From positions 1 to 46,260 of the forward strand of contig CAYXGZ010000028.1 of assembly GCA_964464755.1 (NCBI GenBank): a stretch of DNA of 46,260 nt. Direction: 5' to 3'. Source of the stretch: CAYXGZ01 sp964464755. GTDB taxonomy: Bacteria; Planctomycetota; MHYJ01; JACPRB01. The notes below the pieces were generated by a model that saw only the letters and a list, made by a program, of their open reading frames with translations, searched no databases and was not told the DNA's origin. The position numbers and the translations under genes were made by a program. Positions 1 to 7,651 of this stretch are shown piece by piece; the stretch's first letter is position 1; every line of letters starts with the position of its first letter.

Positions 1-233
1 CCGCCCCCTCCGGCCCGGTCCGCGAGGACGCGGACTGGCCCGCCGGCGACCTGGGCTGCGGCGACCTCGTCCTCGAGCTGCGCGCCCGCATCGCCGCGCT
101 GCCCGCGGGCGCCGTGCTCAAGGTGACCGCCACCGATCCGGGGGCGCCCGAGGATCTTCCGGCGTGGTGCCGGATGACGGGCAACCCCCTCGTGAAGTCC
201 GTTCCGCCCGCGTACTGGATCCGGAAAGGATAG
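1..233 (+). CDS. TusA-family sulfur carrier protein, 5' end cut by window edge
   Basis: The reading frame is open from the window edge and ends in TAG at 231-233. The visible 76 residues form a TusA/SirA-type domain: a Leu-Gly-Cys-Gly-Asp turn, a helix, a strand, then the WCRMTGN block and a terminal IRKG. TusA proteins carry a persulfide on the first cysteine and pass sulfur to partners. Here the usual Cys-Pro pair is Cys-Gly, so this is a variant whose cysteine is kept but whose motif is not canonical. A DsrE-family gene starts 9 nt downstream after an AGGAGG site, which argues for one operon. The N-terminus is not visible, so a fusion to another domain cannot be excluded. Confidence 0.8.
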   Translation, partial: APSGPVREDADWPAGDLGCGDLVLELRARIAALPAGAVLKVTATDPGAPEDLPAWCRMTGNPLVKSVPPAYWIRKG

Positions 234-242
234 GAGGACCCC

Positions 243-605
243 ATGGCCGGCAAGTTCGTCGTCAGCCTGAGCTTCGGAAAGGACAACCCCGACAAGGCGA
301 CGGTCGCCTTCGTCGTGGCCAACGCCGCGCTCGGCTCGGGCAAGGAGACCGTCGTGTTCCTGTCGATCGAGGGCGTCCGGCTCTCCCAGAAGGGCGTCGC
401 CGACGACATCCGCGAGGAGGGCTTCGCGCCCCTCAAGGAGCTCATGGAGAACTTCGCGAAGGGCGGCGGCAAGATGTACACCTGCTCGCCCTGCTTCAAG
501 AAGCGCAAGCTCGACGAGAACAACCTCGTCGCCGGCGCGGCCGTGGTCGGCGGCGCCAAGCTCGTGGAGTTCATGGGCGACGGCTGCCCGAGCATCAGCT
601 ACTAG
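243..605 (+). CDS. DsrE-family sulfur-relay protein
   Basis: This 120-residue protein has the DsrE/DsrF-like alternating fold: a KFVVSLSFGKDNP opening strand and loop, an FVVANAAL helix, a VVFLSIEGV strand, and a C-terminal GDGCPSISY end. A CSPC motif (Cys81 and Cys84) follows the KMYTC segment at the place where DsrE-type proteins often carry reactive cysteines. DsrE proteins bind and transfer persulfide sulfur, commonly with a TusA partner. The ATG at 243 follows a strong AGGAGG at 233-238. TusA-family domains lie on both sides, one free and one fused to a MetE-like core, so this is probably the intermediate carrier of a local relay. The exact sulfur donor and acceptor are unknown. Confidence 0.85.
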   Translation: MAGKFVVSLSFGKDNPDKATVAFVVANAALGSGKETVVFLSIEGVRLSQKGVADDIREEGFAPLKELMENFAKGGGKMYTCSPCFKKRKLDENNLVAGAAVVGGAKLVEFMGDGCPSISY

Positions 606-606
606 C

Positions 607-2112
607 ATGGACCCGGTGGAGCGGCATCCCCTCGCGCCCGACGCGGGCTTCGACGGCGGCGACATGGACTGCGGGAACGGGCTCCTGCTGCTCATCCGCC
701 AGCACATCGATCCCCTGCCCCGCGGCGGGCTCCTGGAGATCCGCTCCACCGACTCGTCCGTCGAGGGCGACCTGCCCTCGTGGTGCCGCATGACGGGCAA
801 CGAGCTCGTCAGCTGGACCAAGTCCGGCCGGCAGCGCAGCTACCTCGTCTGCAAGGGCGCCCTCGCCGAGCGCGGCGCGACCCCGGTCGTCGTGCCCGCG
901 ATCGCGGCCCCGGCCCCGGTCCCCTCCGCCCCCGCGGGCCCGCCCGCCCCCGCCCCGCCCATCCCGACCCTCGCCGTCCTCGGCATCGGCAGCTGGCCAC
1001 GGCCCCGCTGGATGGTCGAGGCCCTCCACGCCTACCTCGAGGGCCGCCTCCCCGAGGCCGAGTTCCAGGCCACCGCCGACGACGCCGTGCGCCTCGCCGT
1101 CGACGCCCAGCTCAAGGCAGGCGCGGACGTCGTCAGCGACGGCGAGCAGCGCCGCGACAGCTACGCCTCCTTCGTCGGCTCCCGCCTCGACAACTGCCGC
1201 CTGATCCCGCTCACCGACCTCCTCCCGCTCGTCGAGGATCCGGAGAAGCTGAGGAAGGAGTTCGAGACGCTCGACGTCCCCGCCTCCAAGGTCCGCCATC
1301 CCGCGCTCTTCGGGAAGCTCGGCCGGAGCCGGCCCATCGCCGCCCACGAGCTCCCCCTCGTCCGCTCCCTGACGGACCGCCCCGTGAAGGTCGCGATCCC
1401 CGGGCCCTACGTCCTGACGCGCACCCTCTACATGGAGTGCCTCGTCAATCGGCCCTACGCGACGCGCGAGGAGCTCGCCGAGGACGTCGTGAAGATCCTC
1501 CGGGAGGAGCTCGCGCACCTCCTCGCCGGCGGGGCCGCGATCGTCCAGCTCGACGAGCCCGTGCTCTCCGAGGTCGTCTTCGGCGGCGCCAAGGGCGGCA
1601 CGAGCTTCATGTGCGGGGCGCTCGGCGCCAAGGGCGAGGTCCAGCAGGAGCTCGAGTTCGCCCGGGGGCTCGTCAACCGGGTCGTCGCGGGCTTCCCCCG
1701 CGAGCGCACCGCCCTCCACGTCTGCCGGGGAAACTGGACCCCCGACGAGAGCGCCGCCCTGGCCGGCGACTACCGGCCCCTCGTCGGCCTCCTGCGCGCC
1801 CTCGACGTCGGGACGTACTTCCTCGAGATGGCCACGCCGCGGGCCGGCGAGATCGAGGTGCTCCGCAACCTCCCGTCGGACCGGCGCCTCGGCGTCGGCG
1901 TCGTCAACCAGAAGCACGAGCGCGTCGAATCGGTCGAGGAGATCGTCGAGAAGGGGCGCCGCGCGATCTCGCTCTTCGGCCGGGAGCGCGTGCTGCTGAA
2001 TCCCGACTGCGGGTTCGCCACCTTCGCGGACAACCCGGTGGCCTCCGCGAGGACCGCCTCGGCGAAGCTCGAGGCGATGGCCCGGGCCGCCGAAATCCTG
2101 CGCCGCGCCTGA
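607..2112 (+). CDS. TusA-like domain fused to MetE-like (cobalamin-independent methionine synthase) core
   Basis: This 501-residue protein has two domains. Residues about 12-85 are a second TusA-like domain with Cys22 in a DCGN turn and the same WCRMTGN block as the first gene (Cys60). A Pro/Ala-rich linker spans about 92-120. Residues about 120-501 match the C-terminal catalytic half of MetE: GIGSWPRP, DGEQRRDSY, IPGPYVL, IVQLDEPVLSE, ALHVCRGNW and LNPDCGF. The zinc/thiol ligands of MetE appear kept as His371, Cys373, Glu407 and Cys468. There is no N-terminal MetE half, as in core-MetE proteins. The start is one base past the dsrE stop (TAGC-ATG), so the genes are probably coupled. The likely role is methyl transfer to a thiol or persulfide-bound substrate; the methyl donor and acceptor are unknown. 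Confidence 0.85.
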   Translation: MDPVERHPLAPDAGFDGGDMDCGNGLLLLIRQHIDPLPRGGLLEIRSTDSSVEGDLPSWCRMTGNELVSWTKSGRQRSYLVCKGALAERGATPVVVPAIAAPAPVPSAPAGPPAPAPPIPTLAVLGIGSWPRPRWMVEALHAYLEGRLPEAEFQATADDAVRLAVDAQLKAGADVVSDGEQRRDSYASFVGSRLDNCRLIPLTDLLPLVEDPEKLRKEFETLDVPASKVRHPALFGKLGRSRPIAAHELPLVRSLTDRPVKVAIPGPYVLTRTLYMECLVNRPYATREELAEDVVKILREELAHLLAGGAAIVQLDEPVLSEVVFGGAKGGTSFMCGALGAKGEVQQELEFARGLVNRVVAGFPRERTALHVCRGNWTPDESAALAGDYRPLVGLLRALDVGTYFLEMATPRAGEIEVLRNLPSDRRLGVGVVNQKHERVESVEEIVEKGRRAISLFGRERVLLNPDCGFATFADNPVASARTASAKLEAMARAAEILRRA

Positions 2113-2120
2113 TTCCGCGG

Positions 2121-2126
2121 CATACT
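2121..2126 (+). promoter_or_regulatory. Candidate -10 box, leaderless-type (Cys-rich gene)
   Basis: CATACT lies 6 nt before the ATG at 2133 and differs from TATAAT at two positions. No Shine-Dalgarno site is visible. Transcription starting about 7 nt after this box would begin at the start codon. Confidence 0.35.
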
Positions 2127-2132
2127 GTATCC

Positions 2133-2609
2133 ATGAAAACCGTCCTCCTCCTGGTCGCGGCCCTGGTCCTCGCCCAGGACGCCCCGCCGCCCTCCCCGAC
2201 GCCGGCGCCCCCGGCCCCCGCCGAGAAGAAGCCGGTCGCCTGCGACCTCGCGAAGGTCGCGCCCTGCGACCACTGCCCCAAGTGCCGGACCTTCCTCCTG
2301 CCGAAGGACCTCGCCAAGGGCGCCTGCCGCCGCTGCGGCTCGAAGCCCGAGAAGGTCGACGGCTGCGTGAAGACCAGCTACTCGTGCCGCATGCACCCGG
2401 GCCGCCAGCACCGCAAGGCCTGCTGCGCCACGCCCGGCTGCTGCCTCGAGAAGGTCGTCATCGGCCACGTCCAGTTCAAGTGCGACAAGTGCTCCGCCGT
2501 CGGGCCCTCCGAGAAGGAGGTCGTGCACTCCGTCGAGAAATGCGACGGCAAGCCCGCCAGGGTCTGCGAGCACTCCGGCAAGTTCCCCCACGGGGGGGAA
2601 GAAAAGTAG
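2133..2609 (+). CDS. Secreted cysteine-rich protein with metal-binding-like motifs
   Basis: The 158-residue product starts with a short signal peptide (MKTVLLLVAALVLAQ), then a Pro-rich stretch, then a domain with 16 cysteines. Several lie in CxxC pairs: CDHC, CPKC, CRRC and CDKC. The segment YSCRMHPG resembles the heavy-metal-binding motif YxCPMHP seen next to metal exporters, although Arg replaces Pro. It probably binds metal ions or forms disulfides outside the cytoplasm. It lies between the TusA-MetE fusion (20 nt upstream) and selD (24 nt downstream), so a link to sulfur or selenium chemistry is possible but rests on position alone. No enzyme motif is visible. Confidence 0.75.
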   Translation: MKTVLLLVAALVLAQDAPPPSPTPAPPAPAEKKPVACDLAKVAPCDHCPKCRTFLLPKDLAKGACRRCGSKPEKVDGCVKTSYSCRMHPGRQHRKACCATPGCCLEKVVIGHVQFKCDKCSAVGPSEKEVVHSVEKCDGKPARVCEHSGKFPHGGEEK

Positions 2610-2621
2610 CCCCCGGGGCGT

Positions 2622-2627
2622 TATCCT
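2622..2627 (+). promoter_or_regulatory. Candidate -10 box of selD
   Basis: TATCCT ends 6 nt before the selD ATG. The hexamer and spacing match those before rtcB at 9090-9095. There is no Shine-Dalgarno site between it and the start, which suggests a leaderless mRNA. Confidence 0.4.
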
Positions 2628-2633
2628 GTCCCG

Positions 2634-3674
2634 ATGGCAACTCGCCTCACCGACTACACGACCTGCGGCGGCTGAGCCGGCAAGCTCGGGCCTCATGAGT
2701 TGCATGAGGCGCTGGACGGCCTGAAGTTCTGGCAGGCGCCCGAGGTCCTCGTGGGCATCGACACCTACGACGACGCGGGGATCTTCCGCCTCGACGGGAA
2801 GTCCGCCCTCGTGCAGACGCTCGACTTCTTCACGCCCGTCGTGGACGACCCCCACGCCTTCGGCGCGATCGCCACCGCCAACGCGCTCTCCGACGTGTAC
2901 GCGATGGGCGGGACGCCCGCGACCGCGATGAACATCCTCTGCGTGCCGCCGGACCTGCCGCCCGCCGACCTGCGGGCCATCCTCCAGGGCGGCGCGGACA
3001 AGCTCCGCGAGGCGCGCTGCTCCCTCCTCGGCGGCCACACCGTGCGCGACGCCGAGCTGAAGTTCGGCTGCAGCGTCACCGGCTTCGTCGACCCCGCCGC
3101 GGCCTGGACCAACGCGGGCGCGAAGGCCGGCTCGCGGCTCGTCCTCACGAAGCCCCTCGGCAGCGGCATCCTCGGCAGCGCCATCAAGCAGCAGAAGCTC
3201 TCGCGGGAGTCGCTGGGCGAGACCGTCGCCGCGCTCTCCGCGCTGAACAAGTCCGCCTGCGAGGCGGGACGGAAGGTCGGCGGGGTGCGCGCCTGCACCG
3301 ACATCACCGGCTTCGGCCTCGCGGGCCACGCCGGCAACATGGCGAAGGTCTCGAGGACGACGATCCGCATCGACACGGCGAAGCTGCCGATCTTCCCCGA
3401 CGCCCTCGCGCTGGCCCGGGGCGGCCTCAAGACGGGCGGCGACCGCACGAACCGCCTGCAGCTGCAGGGGCGCTGGAAGTCCGCGAAGGGCGTCGACCCG
3501 GTCCTCGAGGTGATCTGCTTCGACCCGCAGACCTCGGGCGGGCTGCTCCTCGTCGTGGACCCGGACCGCGTGAAGCCGCTCGTCGCCGCGCTCAAGGCCG
3601 CGAACACGCTCGCGGCCCACGAGATCGGCGAGGTCCTGCCCCGCGAGGGCGAGCTCGACCTGCGCTTCGAGTAG
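2634..3674 (+). CDS. selD: Selenide, water dikinase, selenocysteine-containing
   Basis: SelD makes selenophosphate from selenide and ATP, the selenium donor for selenocysteine and for 2-selenouridine in tRNA. The gene reads from ATG 2634 through an in-frame TGA at 2673-2675 (codon 14) to TAG 3672-3674, 346 residues in all. The TGA falls in TTCGG-Sec-AGK, exactly where SelD proteins have the catalytic Cys or Sec, followed by the essential Lys. Downstream are the family blocks LVQTLDFFTPVVDD, NALSDVYAMGG, GGHTVRDAELKFG, TDITGFGLAGH and DPQTSGGLL. A hairpin just after the TGA fits a bacterial SECIS. A gene caller that stops at TGA would start the protein too late, near 2700. The genome should therefore also encode SelA, SelB and a Sec tRNA, none of which is in this window. 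Confidence 0.95.
2690..2710 (+). promoter_or_regulatory. SECIS-like hairpin for Sec insertion in selD
   Basis: GCCTCATG (2690-2697) pairs perfectly with CATGAGGC (2703-2710) around the 5-nt loop AGTTG. The stem starts 15 nt and the loop 23 nt after the TGA at 2673-2675. Bacterial SECIS elements place an apical loop with a GU at about this distance, and this loop contains GU. SelB would bind here to recode UGA. Confidence 0.85.
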
Positions 3675-3676
3675 CG

Positions 3677-4456
3677 CTACTTCGCGAAGCACTCCGCGAG
3701 GAAGTCGCGCGTCATCTCCCACGAGCGCTTGTCCGCCTTCTCGTGGTAGGCCATGCCCTTCGAGGGGTCGTTCCCCGCCTCGGGCACCGTGAAGCTGTGG
3801 ACGGCGCCGCCGAAGGCCACGAAGGTCAGGTCGGCGCCCGCCGCCTTCATCTCGGCCTGGAAGGCCGCGACCTGCTCGGCCGGCACGAACGAGTCGTCCG
3901 CGCCGTGGCAGACCAGGACCTTGGCCTTCACCTTCCCCGCCTCCGCCGGCCGGGGGGCGCTCAGGTTGCCGTGGAAGCTGACCACGCCCTTCAGGTCGGC
4001 GCCCGCCCGGGCCTGCTCCAGCACCGAGGTGCCGCCGAAGCAGTAGCCGATGGCCGCCAGGCGCGTCGCGTCGACGTCGGGCTGGGCCTTCAGCACGTCG
4101 ATCCCCGCCGCGAGCCGGGTGCGCATCAGCTCGCGGTCCTTGAAGAAGACGCCCGCGAGCTTCCCGGCCTCCTCGTGGTCCTTGGCGAAGACGCCCTTGC
4201 CGTACATGTCGACCGCGAAGGCCGTGTACCCCATCCGGGCGAGCATCTCGGCGCGCTTTCGGGCGTAGGGGCCGTGGCCGCGCCACTCGTGGACGACCGC
4301 GACGCCGGGGCGCTTCTCGCCCGACGCCACCGGCCGGGCCAGCCAGCCCTCGAGGACGACGTCGCCGTGCTTGTACTCGACGGCCTTCGTCTCGATCGCC
4401 GGATCCTGCGCCGCCAGCGGCAGCGCGAGCAACGCGAGCAGGGCGATGGACTTCAT
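3677..4456 (-). CDS. Dienelactone hydrolase family protein, exported
   Basis: The protein has 259 residues with a signal peptide (MKSIALLALLALPLAAQ), so it probably acts in the periplasm. The alpha/beta-hydrolase fold carries the DLH-type triad: Cys139 in GYCFGG, Asp188 in DDSFVP and His220 in AVHSF. Conserved pieces include VVHEWRGHGPYAR and AVDMYGKG. DLH enzymes hydrolyse lactone or ester bonds; the substrate here is not evident. Its ATG overlaps the stop of hutU as ATGA (4453-4456), so translation is coupled to the histidine-degradation operon. The stop lies tail to tail with selD, only 2 nt away, and both stops sit in the 12-nt palindrome AGTAGCGCTACT (3670-3681). Confidence 0.9.
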   Translation of the reverse strand: MKSIALLALLALPLAAQDPAIETKAVEYKHGDVVLEGWLARPVASGEKRPGVAVVHEWRGHGPYARKRAEMLARMGYTAFAVDMYGKGVFAKDHEEAGKLAGVFFKDRELMRTRLAAGIDVLKAQPDVDATRLAAIGYCFGGTSVLEQARAGADLKGVVSFHGNLSAPRPAEAGKVKAKVLVCHGADDSFVPAEQVAAFQAEMKAAGADLTFVAFGGAVHSFTVPEAGNDPSKGMAYHEKADKRSWEMTRDFLAECFAK

Positions 4457-6091
4457 CTCTTGCCTCCGATCCTGGGGATGTCGATGCGTTTCCGTTTCGC
4501 GAAGTCGACGGCCTGCCGGTAGCCCGCGTCGGCGTGGCGCACCACGCCGATCCCGGGGTCGTTCGTGAGGACGCGGGCGGCCTTCTCGCCCGCCAGCTTC
4601 GTGCCGTCCACGCAGACGACCACGCCCGCGTGGATCGAGGTGCCGATGCCCGTGCCGCCGCCGTGGTGCACGCTGGTCCACGTCGACCCGCCCGCCGTGC
4701 TGAGCAGGGCGTTGAGCACCGGCCAGTCCGCGACCGCGTCCGAGCCGTCCTTCATGGCCTCGGTCTCGCGGTTCGGCGAGGCCACGGAGCCGCAGTCGAG
4801 GTGGTCCCGGCCGATGACGACCGGGGCCTTGAGCTTCCCGCGCTTCACCATCGAGTTGAGGACCTGGCCGAACTCCTCGCGCTCGCCGTAGCCCAGCCAG
4901 CAGATCCGCGCGGGCAGGCCCTGGAACTTCACGCGCCGCTGGGCCATCGGGATCCAGTTCGCGAGCACCTCGTCCTTCGGGAAGAGCTTGAGGACCTCGC
5001 GGTCCGTCGCGTGGATGTCCGCGGGGTCGCCGGACAGCGCCGCCCAGCGGAAGGGGCCGCGCCCCTCGCAGAAGAGCGGCCGGACGTACTCCGGGACGAA
5101 GCCCGGGTACGAGAACGCGTCCGCGTAGCCCGCGGCGAGGGCCTGGCCGCGCAGGTTGTTGCCGTAGTCGAAGGTCACGGCGCCCTGGCGCTGCAGCTCG
5201 ACCATCGCGCGGCAGTGGACGGCCATCGAGGCCATCGAGCGCTTCACGTAGTCCTCCGGCCGGCGGCGCCGCAGCTCGGCGGCGGCCGCGAGGTCGAGCC
5301 CCGCGGGCACGTAGCCGTTCAGCGCGTCGTGCGCGCTCGTCTGGTCGGTGAGCAGGTCCGGGACCAGGCCCCGGCGCGAGAGCTCGGGCAGCACCTCGGC
5401 GCAGTTCCCCACCAGGCCGACCGAACGCGGCTGGGGACGGCGCGGCTTGAGCAGCGCGAGGGCCTCGTCGAGCGAGCGCGCCTTCGCGTCGCAGTAGCCC
5501 TGGGCGATGCGGCGGTCGATGCGGGACTCGTCGACCTCGACGGCCAGGCAGTCCGCGCCCGCCATCGTGGCGGCGAGCGTCTGGGCCCCGCCCATCCCGC
5601 CGAGGCCGCCCGTGACGACGAGGCAGCCCTGGAGGTCGCCCCCGAAGTGCTTGCGGCCCGCGGCCGNNNNNNNNNNGGAGGATGCCCTGGGTGCCGATGT
5701 AGATCCACGAGCCCGCCGTCATCTGCCCGTACATCATGAGGCCCTCGGCCTCGAGGCGGCGGAAGTGGTCCCAGGTCGCCCACTGGGGGACGAGCATCGA
5801 GTTCGAGATCAGGACGCGCGGGGCCCATTCATGGGTCCGGAACACGGCCACCGGCTTGCCGGACTGCACGAGCAGGGTCTCGTCGGGCTTGAGGCGGCGC
5901 AGCGTGGCGATGATCGCGCGGTAGCAGTCCCAGTTGCGCGCGGCGCGGCCGGTGCCGCCGTAGACGACGAGGCGCTTCCAGTCCTCGGCGACCTCCGGGT
6001 CCAGGTTGTTCTGGATCATCCGGAACGGCGCCTCGATCTGCCAGTTCGCGCAGTGCAGCGTCGATCCCCGGGGCGCGCGGACCGGCTTCAT
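4453..6091 (-). CDS. hutU: Urocanate hydratase, interrupted by an assembly gap
   Basis: HutU converts urocanate to imidazolonepropionate with a tightly bound NAD. The N-terminal piece (6091 down to 5677) shows GSTLHCANWQIEAPFRMIQNN, VYGGTGRAARNW and GQMTAGSWIYIGTQGIL. The C-terminal piece (5666 down to 4453) continues with HFGG, GLGGMGGAQ, VEVDESRIDRRI, FDYGNNLRGQA and the SVHHGGGTGIG region, ending in RIGGKR. Ten Ns lie between them at 5667-5676. The frame does not join across exactly 10 Ns; about 24-27 missing bases (the family's QGTYETF region) would restore it, so this is an intact gene with a wrong gap size rather than a pseudogene. The ATG shares one base with the hutH stop (TGATG). Confidence 0.93.
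5667..5676. other. Assembly gap (10 Ns) inside hutU
   Basis: Ten Ns join two contigs. The flanks encode adjacent parts of one urocanate hydratase, with about 8-9 codons missing and the frame broken at the stated size. Ten is therefore a placeholder length. Confidence 0.95.
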
Positions 6092-7587
6092 CACGCGAGC
6101 CTCCCGGCCGCCTTCTCCACCGCGGGGAGCACGGAGGGCCAGGCGTCCTCGACGCGGGCCAGGAGCGGGCGGAGATAGCGGTCGCGCCCGAGGAACGGCA
6201 CGCGGCGGCGCACGGCCCGGTGCGCGGCGGCGACGCCCCGGCCCGGCGCGAGGGGCTTGAGGAAGTCGAGCCCCTGCGCGGCGCAGAGGACCTCCATCTG
6301 CAGGACCCGGCGCAGCGCGGCGAGGACGCGGAGCGCCTTGCGCGCGGCGAGCGGCCCCATGCTGACGTGGTCCTCCTTCGAGGCCCCGGTCGGGATCGAG
6401 TGGACGGAGGCCGGGGCGGAGTCGGCCCGCGCCTCGGCGGCCAGCGCGGCGGCGGCGACCTGCACCATCATGAAGCCGGAGTTGAGCCCGCTGCCCTCGA
6501 CGAGGAACGCGGGCAGCTCGCTGAGGTCCGGGTTCGTCATCCGGTCGATGCGCCGCTCGGCGATGTTCGCGACGGAGGCCGCGGAGGCCGCGACGACGTC
6601 CGCGGCCAGCGCGACCGGCTGGCCGTGGAAGTTGCCGGCGGAGATCACGGCGCCGTCGCCGAAGACCAGCGGGTTGTCCGTCGCGGAGTTCACCTCGGTG
6701 AGCAGGATCCGGCGGGCGAAGCCGAAGGCCTCGCGGGCCGCGCCGTGGACCTGCGGGATGCAGCGCAGGGAGTAGGCGTCCTGGACCTTGGCGCAGTTGC
6801 GGTGGCTCGCGAGGACGCGGCTGCCGGCCAGGAGGCGGCGGAAGTTCGCGGCGACGGCGCCCTGGCCCGCGTGGGGCCGGGCCTCGTGGACGCGCGGGTC
6901 GAAGGGCGCGAGGCTGCCCTTCAGGGCCTCGAGGCTCATCGCGCCCGCCACGTCGGCGAGCTTCAGCAGCTCGTCCATCTCGACGAGGGCCTGCGCGAGC
7001 AGCGAGCTCATGAGCTGCGTGCCGTTGATCAGCGAGAGCGCCTCCTTGGCGCGGAAGCGGTACGGGCGGAGGCGGCGGCGAGCGAGGTGCCCCCCCTCCC
7101 CGAGCATCGCGCAGCCGAGCTCGGCGAGCGGGGCGAGGTCGCCGCTGGCGCCGACCGAGCCGACGGTCGGGATGGGCACGTCGACGCCGCGGTTGTAGAG
7201 CGCGAGGAGGTGCTCGACGAGGCCGGGCGTCACGCCCGACTGGCCGCGGGCCAGCGCGTTGGCGCGCAGCGCGATGAAGAGCCCCGAGCTGGGCAGCGGG
7301 GGGCCCGAGCCCACGGCGTGGCTGCGCAGGAGGTTGGCCTGGAGCTCCTCGAGGTGGGCCGCGTCGATGCGGCGGTCGCTGAGCTTGCCGAAGCCCGTGT
7401 TGACGCCGTAGACGGTCCGGCCCTCGCGGATGGCGCGCTCGACCACGGCCCGGGACCGGGCCATGCCGCGGCGGGCGGCGGGGGCCAGGCGCAGGCGCAG
7501 GCGGCGCCGCGCGGGCGGATCGTGGAGCAGGTCGCGCAGATCCTCGAAGCTTAGATCGCGCCCGGTGAGCGCGAGGGTCCGCGGCAT
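6091..7587 (-). CDS. hutH: Histidine ammonia-lyase
   Basis: HutH removes ammonia from L-histidine to give urocanate, the first step of histidine degradation. The 498-residue length fits the family. The self-made MIO cofactor comes from Ala147-Ser148-Gly149 in the block SVGASGDLAPLAEL. Other family blocks are VYGVNTGFGKLS, EVNSATDNPL, SAGNFHGQP, RIDRMTNP and STGASKEDHVSMG-like IPTGASKEDHV. The chosen ATG at 7587 begins MPRTLALTGRDLS and has a TACAAT box 6 nt upstream; a longer in-frame start further up would overlap the divergent archease gene. hutU follows with a one-base overlap. HutI and the last steps are not adjacent; an ftcD gene lies at 27.1 kb. Confidence 0.95.
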   Translation of the reverse strand: MPRTLALTGRDLSFEDLRDLLHDPPARRRLRLRLAPAARRGMARSRAVVERAIREGRTVYGVNTGFGKLSDRRIDAAHLEELQANLLRSHAVGSGPPLPSSGLFIALRANALARGQSGVTPGLVEHLLALYNRGVDVPIPTVGSVGASGDLAPLAELGCAMLGEGGHLARRRLRPYRFRAKEALSLINGTQLMSSLLAQALVEMDELLKLADVAGAMSLEALKGSLAPFDPRVHEARPHAGQGAVAANFRRLLAGSRVLASHRNCAKVQDAYSLRCIPQVHGAAREAFGFARRILLTEVNSATDNPLVFGDGAVISAGNFHGQPVALAADVVAASAASVANIAERRIDRMTNPDLSELPAFLVEGSGLNSGFMMVQVAAAALAAEARADSAPASVHSIPTGASKEDHVSMGPLAARKALRVLAALRRVLQMEVLCAAQGLDFLKPLAPGRGVAAAHRAVRRRVPFLGRDRYLRPLLARVEDAWPSVLPAVEKAAGRLA

Positions 7588-7593
7588 GCCGCC

Positions 7594-7599
7594 ATTGTA
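7594..7599 (-). promoter_or_regulatory. Candidate -10 box of hutH
   Basis: Read on the - strand, TACAAT lies 6 nt before the hutH ATG. It faces the archease -10 box about 45 bp away, so this 64-bp gap holds two divergent, near-leaderless promoters. Confidence 0.45.
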
Positions 7600-7638
7600 G
7601 GGGGGGCGATTCCGGGCGCAAGGAAACGTCCGGCGGGG

Positions 7639-7644
7639 TATGCT
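7639..7644 (+). promoter_or_regulatory. Candidate -10 box of archease gene
   Basis: TATGCT lies 7 nt before the ATG at 7652 with no Shine-Dalgarno site between. An upstream ATG at 7640 is in frame but falls within this box, which favours 7652 as the start. Confidence 0.4.
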
Positions 7645-7651
7645 CGGACCC

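Noticed and set aside
243..605. A second selenoprotein among the TusA/DsrE genes
   Set aside because: The stops are TAG and no in-frame TGA with a following hairpin was found.
607..2112. Full-length MetE
   Set aside because: Only the C-terminal half is present and the N-terminal part is a TusA domain.
3670..3681. Bidirectional terminator between selD and the hydrolase gene
   Set aside because: The 12-nt palindrome AGTAGCGCTACT is only a two-stop coincidence; it leaves no loop and has no T-run.
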